Part shown: piece after piece, positions 30,023 to 39,423 of the stretch
Layout: every line of letters starts with the position of its first letter
Position numbering within the stretch: position 1 is the first letter of the stretch
Origin: Poteriospumella lacustris
Taxonomy: Eukaryota; Sar; Chrysophyceae; Chromulinales; Dinobryaceae
DNA length: 64,000 nt
Direction of reading: 5' to 3'
NCBI GenBank assembly: GCA_008000375.1
Contig: SMOI01000100.1
Span: forward strand, 5,993-69,992
Program-made: the position numbers and the translations under genes
The notes under the pieces: generated by a model
Seen by the model: only the letters and a program-made list of their open reading frames with translations
Database searches by the model: none
Told to the model about the DNA's origin: nothing

Positions 30023-31237
30023 ATGTTCTGTGCGCTGGTGCTTCTCCTTGCCCCGCCGCTGATCACTGGCGGCACGACGAACACGCTGATGGTCGACCCC
30101 AACGTGGACAAGTTTGTCGCGTCCATACAAAGCACCTTCGAAAAGGCGTATCCCATTGAGCCGCCGCCCGGCCGACCCGCGTCAAAGTCGGAGCTGCAAA
30201 CGATCCACGACCGGCGGTGTTTCTTGCAGGAGAACGCGCAGGTCGTCGAGTACTTCACGAACAACTTGAACAAAAACACCGAGCTGGGTCGCCAATCACT
30301 GCCAATCCTTGCAGCGACCCCGTGTCTGGGCTTCGACTCGCTGGGCAACAACCTCGCGGCGTACTTCGAGAACGTCGTCTGCGCCAACGTCGTCGGCCTG
30401 CACTACTACTCACTGGCCCACGTCTGGGAACCCAGCACGAATCACCAACCGTCGCCCTTTCTGAAGTCGATTCCTGACAAGATAATCCACCCGCAGCCAC
30501 TGCTGGACGCCAAAGTGGTCCGCGCGAAGGTGAAGACGTCCTGCAAGTGCCAGGGCTCGTGTCACGAGCGGCCGCTCGCGGCGTGGGTCAAGGGCCTCGA
30601 CATCATTCGACCCATATTCGATCGAGCCGTGCGAAACCACCTCGCACACATCGGGTCGAATAGCACCGTCGTGAGCAAACGCGACCTCTCCACCGCCGCC
30701 GAGGGCACGGCGCTGCCGCTGATCCCCGAAGCCGCCGTCCACTATCGCTGCGGCGACAATTTCGTCACCCACTACGGCTTCCTGCCGTTTCGGGCCTTCA
30801 GTGAGAACATTCCCAGTAACGTGTCGACCCTCTACGTGCTGGCCGAGGAGCGGGACCGGAAGACGGCGCAGCGACCCCACCTGGCCGCCAAGTGCGACGC
30901 GCTCTTCCCGCAGCTGTTCGCGTTTCTCAAGGAGAAGTTCCCGCGCACGACGATTTTGATTCGCCGCGGCGATGACCTCCACACGGACATGGCTCGCCTG
31001 ACCTACGCCAAGCACGTCGTGTGCAGCGTGAGCACGTTCTGTCTGTGGCCCGCGCTCACCAATCCGCAGCCGCAGCAGGTTTTCTTCCCGCGGTCGAAGC
31101 TCGTCGTCGGCGGCCGCACGGACATTCAGCTTGGCTTCCAGTGGCTCCTCGACCCGCCGGTTCTGTTGGGCAAAACGCTCGAGGCGCTGCCCCCGGCCGC
31201 CTTCGCCAAGGCCCTGGCGCAGACCGCGAAGCCGTAG
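30023..31237 (+). CDS. Fucosyltransferase-like glycosyltransferase, copy 1
   Basis: 404 residues from the ATG at 30023, starting with a signal or anchor segment (MFCALVLLLAPPLITGG). Motifs resemble the GT-B fucosyltransferase superfamily. AAVHYRCGDN is like the H-x-R-x-G/T-D donor motif. TTILIRRGDDLHTDMARL and KHVVCSVSTFCLWPAL resemble the later S/T-x-F-x-W donor motif of alpha-1,2/1,6 and O-fucosyltransferase-like enzymes. Cysteine pairs (CKCQGSC) and an N-glycosylation site (NVST) fit a Golgi or secreted location. An in-frame ATG 33 bases upstream (29990) exists only in this copy; since copy 2 lacks it, the common ATG is preferred. The acceptor is unknown. Its protein should equal that of the 34334 copy. 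Confidence 0.72.
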   Translation: MFCALVLLLAPPLITGGTTNTLMVDPNVDKFVASIQSTFEKAYPIEPPPGRPASKSELQTIHDRRCFLQENAQVVEYFTNNLNKNTELGRQSLPILAATPCLGFDSLGNNLAAYFENVVCANVVGLHYYSLAHVWEPSTNHQPSPFLKSIPDKIIHPQPLLDAKVVRAKVKTSCKCQGSCHERPLAAWVKGLDIIRPIFDRAVRNHLAHIGSNSTVVSKRDLSTAAEGTALPLIPEAAVHYRCGDNFVTHYGFLPFRAFSENIPSNVSTLYVLAEERDRKTAQRPHLAAKCDALFPQLFAFLKEKFPRTTILIRRGDDLHTDMARLTYAKHVVCSVSTFCLWPALTNPQPQQVFFPRSKLVVGGRTDIQLGFQWLLDPPVLLGKTLEALPPAAFAKALAQTAKP

Positions 31238-31312
31238 CGGCCACTGTGACGAGCGACCACATCCGTTAACAGTTTACAGTAACACCCGCACTAACTCGCG
31301 TGTTGACGCCGC

Positions 31313-31862
31313 TTAGAAGTCGCCGCGCTCAAACAGAACGCGCCTCTCGTGTGCGTTCTTCTCCTTCAGATGCTCGAACATCCACTTGTTCCACGCGACG
31401 ATCTTCACGTTGGGGACTCCCGCGAACGCCGCGGCGATGCGGGCAGCTCGCGTCTGATTGTCCACCTCGGTGGCTCCAGATGCGGTCGCTTCCAACAGCT
31501 CCGCCTTCTCTTCGAATTGAAAGCTCTGCAGGTGGGGACAGAGGTCGCGCGCGGTCAGCAGGCCGCCGTCCGTCAGCCGCTCGGCGAACGAGATGTGCAA
31601 GTGCTGGATCTTGCCGCCCGTCATGGTGAGTATCCGCGTGTACTGCTCGTCAAGGGGCGGGAGCAGCGTCGAAATTTGCAGGCGCGAGAAGGGCGGCGAG
31701 GCGCCGGCCGTCGAGATGCGCACGTGGTTCAGGTGGAGGAACTCCAGATACGGACAGAACTGCGACAGTTGCGCGAACAGCGCGTTGATATCCACACACG
31801 TACGCTCAATGTGCAGTTCTCGGAGATGGGGCGAGACCTTGAGGAACGGCTCGAAGGAGAAC
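31313..31862 (-). pseudogene. Truncated 3' fragment of the F-box/LRR-like gene
   Basis: Corresponds to the last part of the intact gene at 35624-36913. The 5' two thirds, including the F-box-like start, is missing. The fragment carries an 18-bp in-frame deletion near 31692 (six residues lost). Its upstream end joins foreign sequence at about 31862. An ATG at 31795 would allow a 160-residue product, but there is no evidence it is used. Confidence 0.85.
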
Positions 31863-31922
31863 TGAGAATGCGCAGGTGGTCGAGCACTTCACGAACAACG
31901 AGCAACTTGAACACAAACACCG
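31863..31922 (+). pseudogene. Short diverged fragment of a fucosyltransferase-like gene
   Basis: About 60 bases (GAGAATGCGCAGGTGGTCGA onwards) align with 30231-30288 of the intact gene, with roughly ten percent substitutions and one 6-base insertion. It therefore derives from another, more diverged member and abuts the truncated F-box gene exactly at the duplication edge. Confidence 0.75.
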
Positions 31923-32088
31923 TGACGTTTCATGCATCGTGATTGAAGGAACATTTACAACGTAGTGCACATCGAATCGGCTAACAAGGCCATGAATCCG
32001 AAATGGAAATGGCGGAGACGTGGACTCCTTCCGCGACCCTTACTACCTACGACCCTTACTACCTATGAGCGAAACGCACCTGGAGGGA

Positions 32089-34034
32089 TCAAAGGGTCAA
32101 AGAGCCCCAAGTCACGGGGTGGAGCAACTGGAGGCCGAACCCCAGCAGGTTGGTATTCATATCTTCCTCAGTCGGAAATACCCACCCGTCCCGATCAGGA
32201 GCCTTGACGGTCCTACCGCCACGAAGAAACCACCCTCGTGCGATGTTTGGATGATCGACCGGATGAAGCGGGTCGTCACGGCTCAACTTGCATTGGTAGC
32301 CATGGATGGTCGGAAACTCGCCTTCTCCGGACCATCGCTTCAGTCGTCGGTAACTCACAAACCCGTCAAAAACGGGGAACTTCGAGTGGGCCAGCTGGAA
32401 GATGTAAATGGTCTTCGCCTGTTGTGTTGTTTCCTGAATAAACTGCACTGCGCGGGCAACATCGGCCACTTCTGCAGGAATGGTAGTCACTCTCACGTCT
32501 TCCACGCCTTCGGTGGCGATATCAAACGGCCCCCGTAATGGCTCCTCAACAACTGGCCGCTTGTAACGCTTGCAATGCTTGCTGGCCAAACTACGAAGGT
32601 AGATGGAGAATGTAACCACCAGCTCCCAGTCTCGCCCCGACTCTACCGTGTCGGCGCTCCTCTGCAATGATTCGAACAGTGCAACACCGTCGTTCTCTTG
32701 CAAGAACTGCAAGATTATAGGAATGTACGGCAGGGGGAATCGCAATCGTCGTCCATCGACTGGCGTTGAAAACGCCTCGAAGAAAGTCACACATCGATTA
32801 CCACTGATGATCGACGAAAGAAAGTCATCTAGCAGAACCGCCCTGCGCGCCTCCACAAACTCCCTTTCGACTCTACTGTTGCGTCTTGCGTTTAGATGTC
32901 GGCCGATTACGTCATCGAATCTTTGTTGAAAGGACATCTCACTTCCACATGGCTTGCTCACGACGTACAGGAGCGAAGGAATACCCACGGCGAGTGTGAT
33001 GGCCAAGTCAGTGGCCTCGCTTTCAAGCATATTCTGCAATACTGTGCGGTCAGTGCAGAAGGGGAGCGGGAGAGTCAACACATTTCTGCCAGACGGGGAG
33101 GAGAGCCAACGTGAGGGGGTCGACGCAGGAGAAGTCGCAGGGGGGTCGAGGGGAAACTGAATGTGGGACGAGAAGATAAGATAACGTCCTCTCTTGTCCA
33201 AGAAGTGTGTGGTGAGGAAGGACGAAGTCTGGGCGTCGAGAGGCACGCCCATCTTGTTCAAATCATCGAGGAGCAGTACGACCGTTTTCCCTCGGTCGTT
33301 GATATCTTGCAAGTGTTCCAACAGATCATATTCCTTGCAGTAAAATAGAGTGTCTCTGTCGGTAACGGTGTCAGGCTCCACCAATTGGTAGGCGATGAGC
33401 CGAACGAGGGCCTGGAGCCACGACTCGTCTTCGCGACGATGAAATCCCTCGTTTGTGCTTACTGTGATGACGTAGTTTTCACTAATTCGAACAGCGTCAG
33501 CAAAGTTCAATTTAAGCTCGAGGATTGCTACTTACCTAAGTTCACTCAACTTCCTCGATATTAGATCAATCAACGTCGTCTTTCCACCGCGGTAAACACG
33601 AGAAATAACTATCGGCGGAACTCGCTCAGTTCCATCTTTACACTCCGCAACAATATCGACTGCCGTGTTCACAGCATCGTCAACATCCACCAATTTATCA
33701 CGTGGGCACTTCCCACTGCTCAGAAAAGGACATGGTTTGTCGAGAGACCTCCAGGGACGGACAGAGGGGATAGCAATAAGGTCATCAGATGAAGCGCTTG
33801 CACCAGTCGCTTTTATAATTGGAAATTATTCAATTTCATTGGGCAGTGATAGTCACAGGGAAAGAGGCAGAAATAAAAATACGGAAAGATGGATTTACCT
33901 GCAGGTCTTCTCGGATGAGCACTCACAGGATGTCCGCAATGCAAGCAGTTTCCGTTGAGACGCATGTGAGCAGCTCCCATCGATTGATCCAAATAGATCG
34001 AACACCTACATCCAGCGTGAGTACAGGTTGGCAT
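32089..34034 (-). CDS. Crinkler/RHS-type P-loop NTPase with C-terminal nuclease-like domain
   Basis: Three exons, 34034-33899, 33809-33536 and 33481-32089 (GT-AG introns of 89 and 54 nt), give 600 residues in frame. The N-terminus is a Cys/His cluster (CTHAGCRC, then CLHCGHPVSAH), probably zinc-binding. Residues 115-124 read SRVYRGGKTT, the S-R-x-x-R-G-G-K-T form of Walker A typical of Crinkler and trypanosome RHS proteins. Walker B is VVLLLDDLN (about 204-212). A helical region follows. Towards the end, FPVFDGFV (D509) and GYQCKLSR (Q533, K535) have the spacing and D...Q-x-K form of a restriction-endonuclease-fold nuclease. Crinkler-RHS proteins are a known transposon-derived family, used as effectors or in genome conflicts. 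This one sits between two copies of a duplicated segment, on the opposite strand to the transferase genes. Base composition is lower in GC than neighbouring genes. Confidence 0.72.
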
Positions 34035-34323
34035 TTTTGAATCCTAAACTAGTTTAATTATGATCTGATGTTCTCTTTAGTTCCGAAGCGACTTGGTCGT
34101 GTCCCGCCGAAGGACCGCCACAGTGCCACAGTGTAGCCAATGACCTGGAGCGTACACTCCAACAGCATGCACAATGCCGTATAATAGGTGTCTTGATGCT
34201 GTATAAGTACAATTGAACTGGCCAACCGGCTCTGTCAATGTCTTGGTCCCCAAGTTCATTGAAAAACAGAAAGAATTGCTGCCGTTTGATTCTATGGCTA
34301 CACTTTTGCAATTCTGCTGAACA

Positions 34324-36190
34324 GTCGCTGCGCATGTTCTGTGCGCTGGTGCTTCTCCTTGCCCCGCCGCTGATCACTGGCGGCACGACGAACACGCTGA
34401 TGGTCGACCCCAACGTGGACAAGTTTGTCGCGTCCATACAAAGCACCTTCGAAAAGGCGTATCCCATTGAGCCGCCGCCCGGCCGACCCGCGTCAAAGTC
34501 GGAGCTGCAAACGATCCACGACCGGCGGTGTTTCTTGCAGGAGAACGCGCAGGTCGTCGAGTACTTCACGAACAACTTGAACAAAAACACCGAGCTGGGT
34601 CGCCAATCACTGCCAATCCTTGCAGCGACCCCGTGTCTGGGCTTCGACTCGCTGGGCAACAACCTCGCGGCGTACTTCGAGAACGTCGTCTGCGCCAACG
34701 TCGTCGGCCTGCACTACTACTCACTGGCCCACGTCTGGGAACCCAGCACGAATCACCAACCGTCGCCCTTTCTGAAGTCGATTCCTGACAAGATAATCCA
34801 CCCGCAGCCACTGCTGGACGCCAAAGTGGTCCGCGCGAAGGTGAAGACGTCCTGCAAGTGCCAGGGCTCGTGTCACGAGCGGCCGCTCGCGGCGTGGGTC
34901 AAGGGCCTCGACATCATTCGACCCATATTCGATCGAGCCGTGCGAAACCACCTCGCACACATCGGGTCGAATAGCACCGTCGTGAGCAAACGCGACCTCT
35001 CCACCGCCGCCGAGGGCACGGCGCTGCCGCTGATCCCCGAAGCCGCCGTCCACTATCGCTGCGGCGACAATTTCGTCACCCACTACGGCTTCCTGCCGTT
35101 TCGGGCCTTCAGTGAGAACATTCCCAGTAACGTGTCGACCCTCTACGTGCTGGCCGAGGAGCGGGACCGGAAGACGGCGCAGCGACCCCACCTGGCCGCC
35201 AAGTGCGACGCGCTCTTCCCGCAGCTGTTCGCGTTTCTCAAGGAGAAGTTCCCGCGCACGACGATTTTGATTCGCCGCGGCGATGACCTCCACACGGACA
35301 TGGCTCGCCTGACCTACGCCAAGCACGTCGTGTGCAGCGTGAGCACGTTCTGTCTGTGGCCCGCGCTCACCAATCCGCAGCCGCAGCAGGTTTTCTTCCC
35401 GCGGTCGAAGCTCGTCGTCGGCGGCCGCACGGACATTCAGCTTGGCTTCCAGTGGCTCCTCGACCCGCCGGTTCTGTTGGGCAAAACGCTCGAGGCGCTG
35501 CCCCCGGCCGCCTTCGCCAAGGCCCTGGCGCAGACCGCGAAGCCGTAGCGGCCACTGTGACGAGCGACCACATCCGTTAACAGTTTACAGTAACACCCGC
35601 ACTAACTCGCGTGTTGACGCCGCTTAGAAGTCGCCGCGCTCAAACAGAACGCGCCTCTCGTGTGCGTTCTTCTCCTTCAGATGCTCGAACATCCACTTGT
35701 TCCACGCGACGATCTTCACGTTGGGGACTCCCGCGAACGCCGCGGCGATGCGGGCAGCTCGCGTCTGATTGTCCACCTCGGTGGCTCCAGATGCGGTCGC
35801 TTCCAACAGCTCCGCCTTCTCTTCGAATTGAAAGCTCTGCAGGTGGGGACAGAGGTCGCGCGCGGTCAGCAGGCCGCCGTCCGTCAGCCGCTCGGCGAAC
35901 GAGATGTGCAAGTGCTGGATCTTGCCGCCCGTCATGGTGAGTATCCGCGTGTACTGCTCGTCAAGGGGCGGGAGCAGCGTCGAAATTTGCAGGCGCGAGA
36001 AGGACACGGTCCCTTCGAAGGGCGGCGAGGCGCCGGCCGTCGAGATGCGCACGTGGTTCAGGTGGAGGAACTCCAGATACGGACAGAACTGCGACAGCTG
36101 CGCGAACAGCGCGTTGATATCCACACAGGTGCGCTCAATGTGCAGTTCTCGGAGATGGGGCGAGACCTTGAGGAACGGCTCGAAGGAGAA
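34324..36190. repeat. Segmental duplication, copy 2
   Basis: Direct copy of 30013-31862. It continues into the complete F-box/LRR-like gene, so this is the more complete locus. Upstream (34110-34323) homology to copy 1 persists but is strongly diverged. Confidence 0.9.
34334..35548 (+). CDS. Fucosyltransferase-like glycosyltransferase, copy 2
   Basis: Same 404-residue product as the gene at 30023; no coding difference was found by eye. The same motifs apply (AAVHYRCGDN and CSVSTFCLWPAL). The upstream DNA is diverged and lacks the extra in-frame ATG present before copy 1, so the shared ATG (34334) is the supported start. A longer open frame reaches back to 34238 without support. Identical products from different promoters would permit different expression. 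Confidence 0.72.
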   Translation: MFCALVLLLAPPLITGGTTNTLMVDPNVDKFVASIQSTFEKAYPIEPPPGRPASKSELQTIHDRRCFLQENAQVVEYFTNNLNKNTELGRQSLPILAATPCLGFDSLGNNLAAYFENVVCANVVGLHYYSLAHVWEPSTNHQPSPFLKSIPDKIIHPQPLLDAKVVRAKVKTSCKCQGSCHERPLAAWVKGLDIIRPIFDRAVRNHLAHIGSNSTVVSKRDLSTAAEGTALPLIPEAAVHYRCGDNFVTHYGFLPFRAFSENIPSNVSTLYVLAEERDRKTAQRPHLAAKCDALFPQLFAFLKEKFPRTTILIRRGDDLHTDMARLTYAKHVVCSVSTFCLWPALTNPQPQQVFFPRSKLVVGGRTDIQLGFQWLLDPPVLLGKTLEALPPAAFAKALAQTAKP

Positions 36191-36913
36191 CTCGTTGTTC
36201 TGGGTGGTGTGCAGCAGGTCGAAGTACGCCACCTCCCAGCTGTTCGGCTTCGCGCAGAAGTGGCGGAAGAAGTCGTCAACGCGATTCATCACTTGCACCG
36301 TCTGCAGCGAGCGCAGGTAGTGGTCGAGAATGTCTTCGGACAGCTGCTCGAAGGTCACGTGACGCAGCGTCAGCTGCTTCAGCGACGCGACGTTGCGAAA
36401 GTTGTGCAGCGTGGCGTCGCAGACTTTGGAGTTCTGCAGGATGAGCTCCTTCAGACGCGGACACGTGGCCAGAGTCGTCGCGCGCTCGGGCAAATTATAG
36501 TTGCAGAGATGGAGCTTCTCTAGCGAGTCGCAGAGCTCCAGGCCCTGCAGGTCGAACGGAGAGCCGAAGCCTTCGAAGAAGACGTCCTTCAGCTTGCTCA
36601 GCAGCAGCTTGAAGTCGAAGCTAGAATCATTCAACAGCGACATCCACGACTTTTTATTCACATGCCACGGTGCGCCTTCGGGGCTATACATCTTTCGCTT
36701 CGAGAGCCACGCCAAGCAGTCCTTGTGGTGGATCCACCACTTCTCCAAGTCGCTGTGGAAAGGCGGTTTGTACGGCACCGTCTCTAACAACTCCAAGAAC
36801 TGTCGTCGCTCAGTGTCTTCCACGATGGCGGTGTCAAGGTTGATCAGGTCTTTCATGTCGAGATACTCGAAGGCGACGATGTTGAACACATCGCGATCTT
36901 CAAGCAACGCCAT
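35624..36913 (-). CDS. F-box-like / leucine-rich-repeat protein
   Basis: 429 residues from the ATG at 36913 (MALLEDRDVFNIVAFEYLD). The start resembles an F-box: VFNIVAFEYLDMKDLINLDT. Residues about 120-400 are irregular leucine-rich repeats: LEKLHLCNYNLPE, CPRLKELILQNSKVCDATL, LKQLTLRHVTFEQL, SPHLRELHIERTCV, CPYLEFLHLNHVRIS, IQHLHISFAERLTDGGL. Such proteins usually act as SCF substrate receptors; the F-box match is weak and the role is inferred. It is convergent with the adjacent transferase gene (75 bp apart), an arrangement kept in the truncated copy. This is the parent of the 31313-31862 fragment. Confidence 0.72.
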   Translation of the reverse strand: MALLEDRDVFNIVAFEYLDMKDLINLDTAIVEDTERRQFLELLETVPYKPPFHSDLEKWWIHHKDCLAWLSKRKMYSPEGAPWHVNKKSWMSLLNDSSFDFKLLLSKLKDVFFEGFGSPFDLQGLELCDSLEKLHLCNYNLPERATTLATCPRLKELILQNSKVCDATLHNFRNVASLKQLTLRHVTFEQLSEDILDHYLRSLQTVQVMNRVDDFFRHFCAKPNSWEVAYFDLLHTTQNNEFSFEPFLKVSPHLRELHIERTCVDINALFAQLSQFCPYLEFLHLNHVRISTAGASPPFEGTVSFSRLQISTLLPPLDEQYTRILTMTGGKIQHLHISFAERLTDGGLLTARDLCPHLQSFQFEEKAELLEATASGATEVDNQTRAARIAAAFAGVPNVKIVAWNKWMFEHLKEKNAHERRVLFERGDF

Positions 36914-37384
36914 TTTTGCCAGAATAGCACTGCTTTCCGAAAACTCAAAAGACGAAATAAGAAAATACAAACGCAGCCCACGATTCGCTTTTGATTCTGA
37001 CGATATTGAGACCGGTCCAAGTGACAAAGTGACAAAGATCATCCGCCTTCCCGGCGCAGCTGGGACAACGACCAACAGACACACTGCAGCGCTGTGCAAC
37101 TCGAACAGGTGCTCTGCTAGCCCTCCAGCAACACAAACATCCCAGACGTTGAGCTGGGAGGCCGGGAGAAGACCAGACGAGGCTATCTTTGACGCGGTTT
37201 CGCCCTCGCCAAGGGCCGGACGACCGCCGAGCGCCACCCAGAACCCGCCCGCGACGAGTAGGCCAAAGACTGGCAAGATCACCTCCACCATTTCAGCCGA
37301 CGAGACGTCGCTTGTTCTCAGCGGCTTGGCGACGTCGGCGAAGTCATTTACGATTGATTACTTGCACGTCGCTGAACTGGAACC
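36914..37384. other. Divergent promoter: F-box gene / eIF5A copy 1
   Basis: About 470 bases. The right half from 37171 belongs to the inverted-repeat arm shared with eIF5A copy 2 and presumably contains the eIF5A promoter and 5' untranslated region. The left half is unique. No gene seen. Confidence 0.6.
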
Positions 37385-37977
37385 ATGGGAGATATCGAAG
37401 ACTACGACTTCAACAAGACTGATGCTGGTGCGTCCCACGTGTACAACGAGGAAGCCGGTCAGATCAGAGTCAACGGGTAAGTCAAAGTGCACATCTTGAT
37501 GTGTTCCCGTCTATCCTCATATTAATCGTTCCGTCTCGTTGTTGTTGCTTCTTGTTCTTGCCCACAGTTACATCTGCATCAAGGGCTTCCCTTGCAAGGT
37601 GACCCACGTCTCCACCTCCAAGACTGGAAAGCACGGTCACGCCAAGTGCAACTTCACTGCCATCGACATCTTCACTGGCAAGAAGCACGAAGATATCATT
37701 CCTTCCACCCACAACACCGATGTTCCTTTCGTTGTCCGCAAAGAGTTCTCCTTGTTGGATATCTCCGAGGACGGCTTCGTCACCCTCATGGATGCCAACG
37801 GTGACACCCGCGAGGACATCAAGCTCCCTGAGCACCCTGACAACTTCGCCCGTGAAATCAGAAACCTCTTCGAGAACGCCGGCGAGAAGTCCTACATGGT
37901 CATCGTCTTGTCCGCCATGGGCCACGATCAGATCGTCGAGTGCAAGGAAGAGCAGGTCAAGGACAAGTAAATGTATA
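37171..37977 (+). repeat. Inverted-repeat arm 1 (eIF5A copy 1)
   Basis: An 807-bp arm matching 38602-39423 in reverse complement. It covers about 214 bp of 5' flank, both exons and the intron, and seven bases after the stop. The only difference I noted is 15 bases missing near 37254-37258 relative to arm 2. Homology continues beyond the inner end in diverged form. Confidence 0.9.
37385..37970 (+). CDS. EIF5A: Translation factor eIF5A, copy 1
   Basis: Exons 37385-37476 and 37568-37970 with a 91-nt GT-AG intron give 164 residues (MGDIEDYDFNKTDAG start). The protein promotes peptide-bond formation at stalled ribosomes and termination. The hypusine loop STSKTGKHGHAK is intact, with the modified lysine in TGKHG. 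The OB-fold C-terminal domain runs from about residue 85 to the end (EQVKDK). The sequence matches eukaryotic eIF5A throughout. The coding sequence and intron are identical to the copy at 38609-39194. Confidence 0.97.
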
Positions 37978-38608
37978 AAGAATAGTAACTTTTCTGTCTC
38001 CTTTTGTTGCTCTTGAGCCACAGCTCCGCTCCCTGGGATCGCATGTGGTGATTTATGTGCCTGCTTTAAGTAATTGGTGCTGCGGCTTGTAACTATCGGC
38101 GGTTGGATGCGCGTAATAAGCATTGAATCGATAAATATTTAGTTTGTGAAGCTTTGTTTCGCCTGATTCGAGTTGAGTGATTTGGTGGAACGATGTGGTG
38201 ACAGCGTTGCATTGCAAAGGCTTTTCTTTCGTGAAGAAAGGAATGCTTGGGAGAGAAGGTCGGCGTGTGTTGAGATGGGCTGTTGTGCATCGCCTTGCGT
38301 AACTTGGCCACGGGGCTGAACACGCGTTCTCTCCGACAATGCCGAGACCAACCTTCGCCGAGACGATGCGACCTGTTGTTCATGTCATTCAGTGCACTCA
38401 AAGAGACTTGGGAGAAATTGAGCGAAAATGTCTTCACTTCTTATATAATTTGATTCAATGTCGTTCGACACATTAAACCGCTGATTGTTACAAGCCGCAG
38501 TACCAGTTACTTTTGCAGGCATAAAATGAACACAACTATCCTAGGGAGAGGCGTTGTGGGTGAAGAGCAACATCCAGATCAAGGCAAGCCATTATATTCC
38601 ATATACAT
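37971..38608. other. Spacer of the eIF5A inverted repeat
   Basis: About 640 AT-richer bases between the two convergent eIF5A stops. Near both ends lie diverged inverted copies of one 3' flank (GCGGCTTGTAAC at about 38083 and its complement at about 38487). The duplication is thus older than its identical arms suggest. No gene; it holds both 3' ends. Confidence 0.7.
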
Positions 38609-39423
38609 TTACTTGTCCTTGACCTGCTCTTCCTTGCACTCGACGATCTGATCGTGGCCCATGGCGGACAAGACGATGACCATGTAGGACTTCTCGCCGG
38701 CGTTCTCGAAGAGGTTTCTGATTTCACGGGCGAAGTTGTCAGGGTGCTCAGGGAGCTTGATGTCCTCGCGGGTGTCACCGTTGGCATCCATGAGGGTGAC
38801 GAAGCCGTCCTCGGAGATATCCAACAAGGAGAACTCTTTGCGGACAACGAAAGGAACATCGGTGTTGTGGGTGGAAGGAATGATATCTTCGTGCTTCTTG
38901 CCAGTGAAGATGTCGATGGCAGTGAAGTTGCACTTGGCGTGACCGTGCTTTCCAGTCTTGGAGGTGGAGACGTGGGTCACCTTGCAAGGGAAGCCCTTGA
39001 TGCAGATGTAACTGTGGGCAAGAACAAGAAGCAACAACAACGAGACGGAACGATTAATATGAGGATAGACGGGAACACATCAAGATGTGCACTTTGACTT
39101 ACCCGTTGACTCTGATCTGACCGGCTTCCTCGTTGTACACGTGGGACGCACCAGCATCAGTCTTGTTGAAGTCGTAGTCTTCGATATCTCCCATGGTTCC
39201 AGTTCAGCGACGTGCAAGTAATCAATCGTAAATGACTTCGCCGACGTCGCCAAGCCGCTGAGAACAAGCGACGTCTCGTCGGCTGAAATGGTGGAGGTGA
39301 TCTTGCCAGTCTTTGGCCTTCCCACTCGTCGCGTCGGTGTCGCGGGCGGGTTCTGGGTGGCGCTCGGCGGTCGTCCGGCCCTTGGCGAGGGCGAAACCGC
39401 GTCAAAGATAGCCTCGTCTGGTC
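38602..39423 (-). repeat. Inverted-repeat arm 2 (eIF5A copy 2)
   Basis: An 822-bp reverse complement of 37171-37977, with an extra 15 bases near 39326-39341. Together the arms make a large imperfect palindrome with a 624-bp spacer. Confidence 0.9.
38609..39194 (-). CDS. EIF5A: Translation factor eIF5A, copy 2
   Basis: Exons 39194-39103 and 39011-38609, a mirror image of copy 1 including an identical intron. The same 164-residue product has the hypusination loop TGKHGHAK. Its start region faces the LTV1 gene, so the two genes probably share a divergent promoter. An intact frame, intron and promoter arm argue that it is expressed and not a retrocopy. Confidence 0.97.

Larger units (their letters stand above)
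30013..31862. repeat. Segmental duplication, copy 1
   Basis: Matches 34324-36190 in direct orientation, offset 4311 bp. As read by eye the fucosyltransferase-like gene is identical. Copy 1 lacks 18 bp near 31692 relative to copy 2, and a few substitutions appear towards its right end (31770-31810). It ends abruptly at about 31862 inside the F-box/LRR-like gene. Confidence 0.9.

Noticed and set aside
32089-34034. Classification as an ordinary AAA+ ATPase
   Set aside because: The Walker A context (SRVYRGGKTT) and the nuclease-like C-terminus fit Crinkler/RHS proteins better.
37385-39194. One eIF5A copy being a processed retrocopy
   Set aside because: Both copies retain the same intron and 5' flank, so the duplication was at DNA level.
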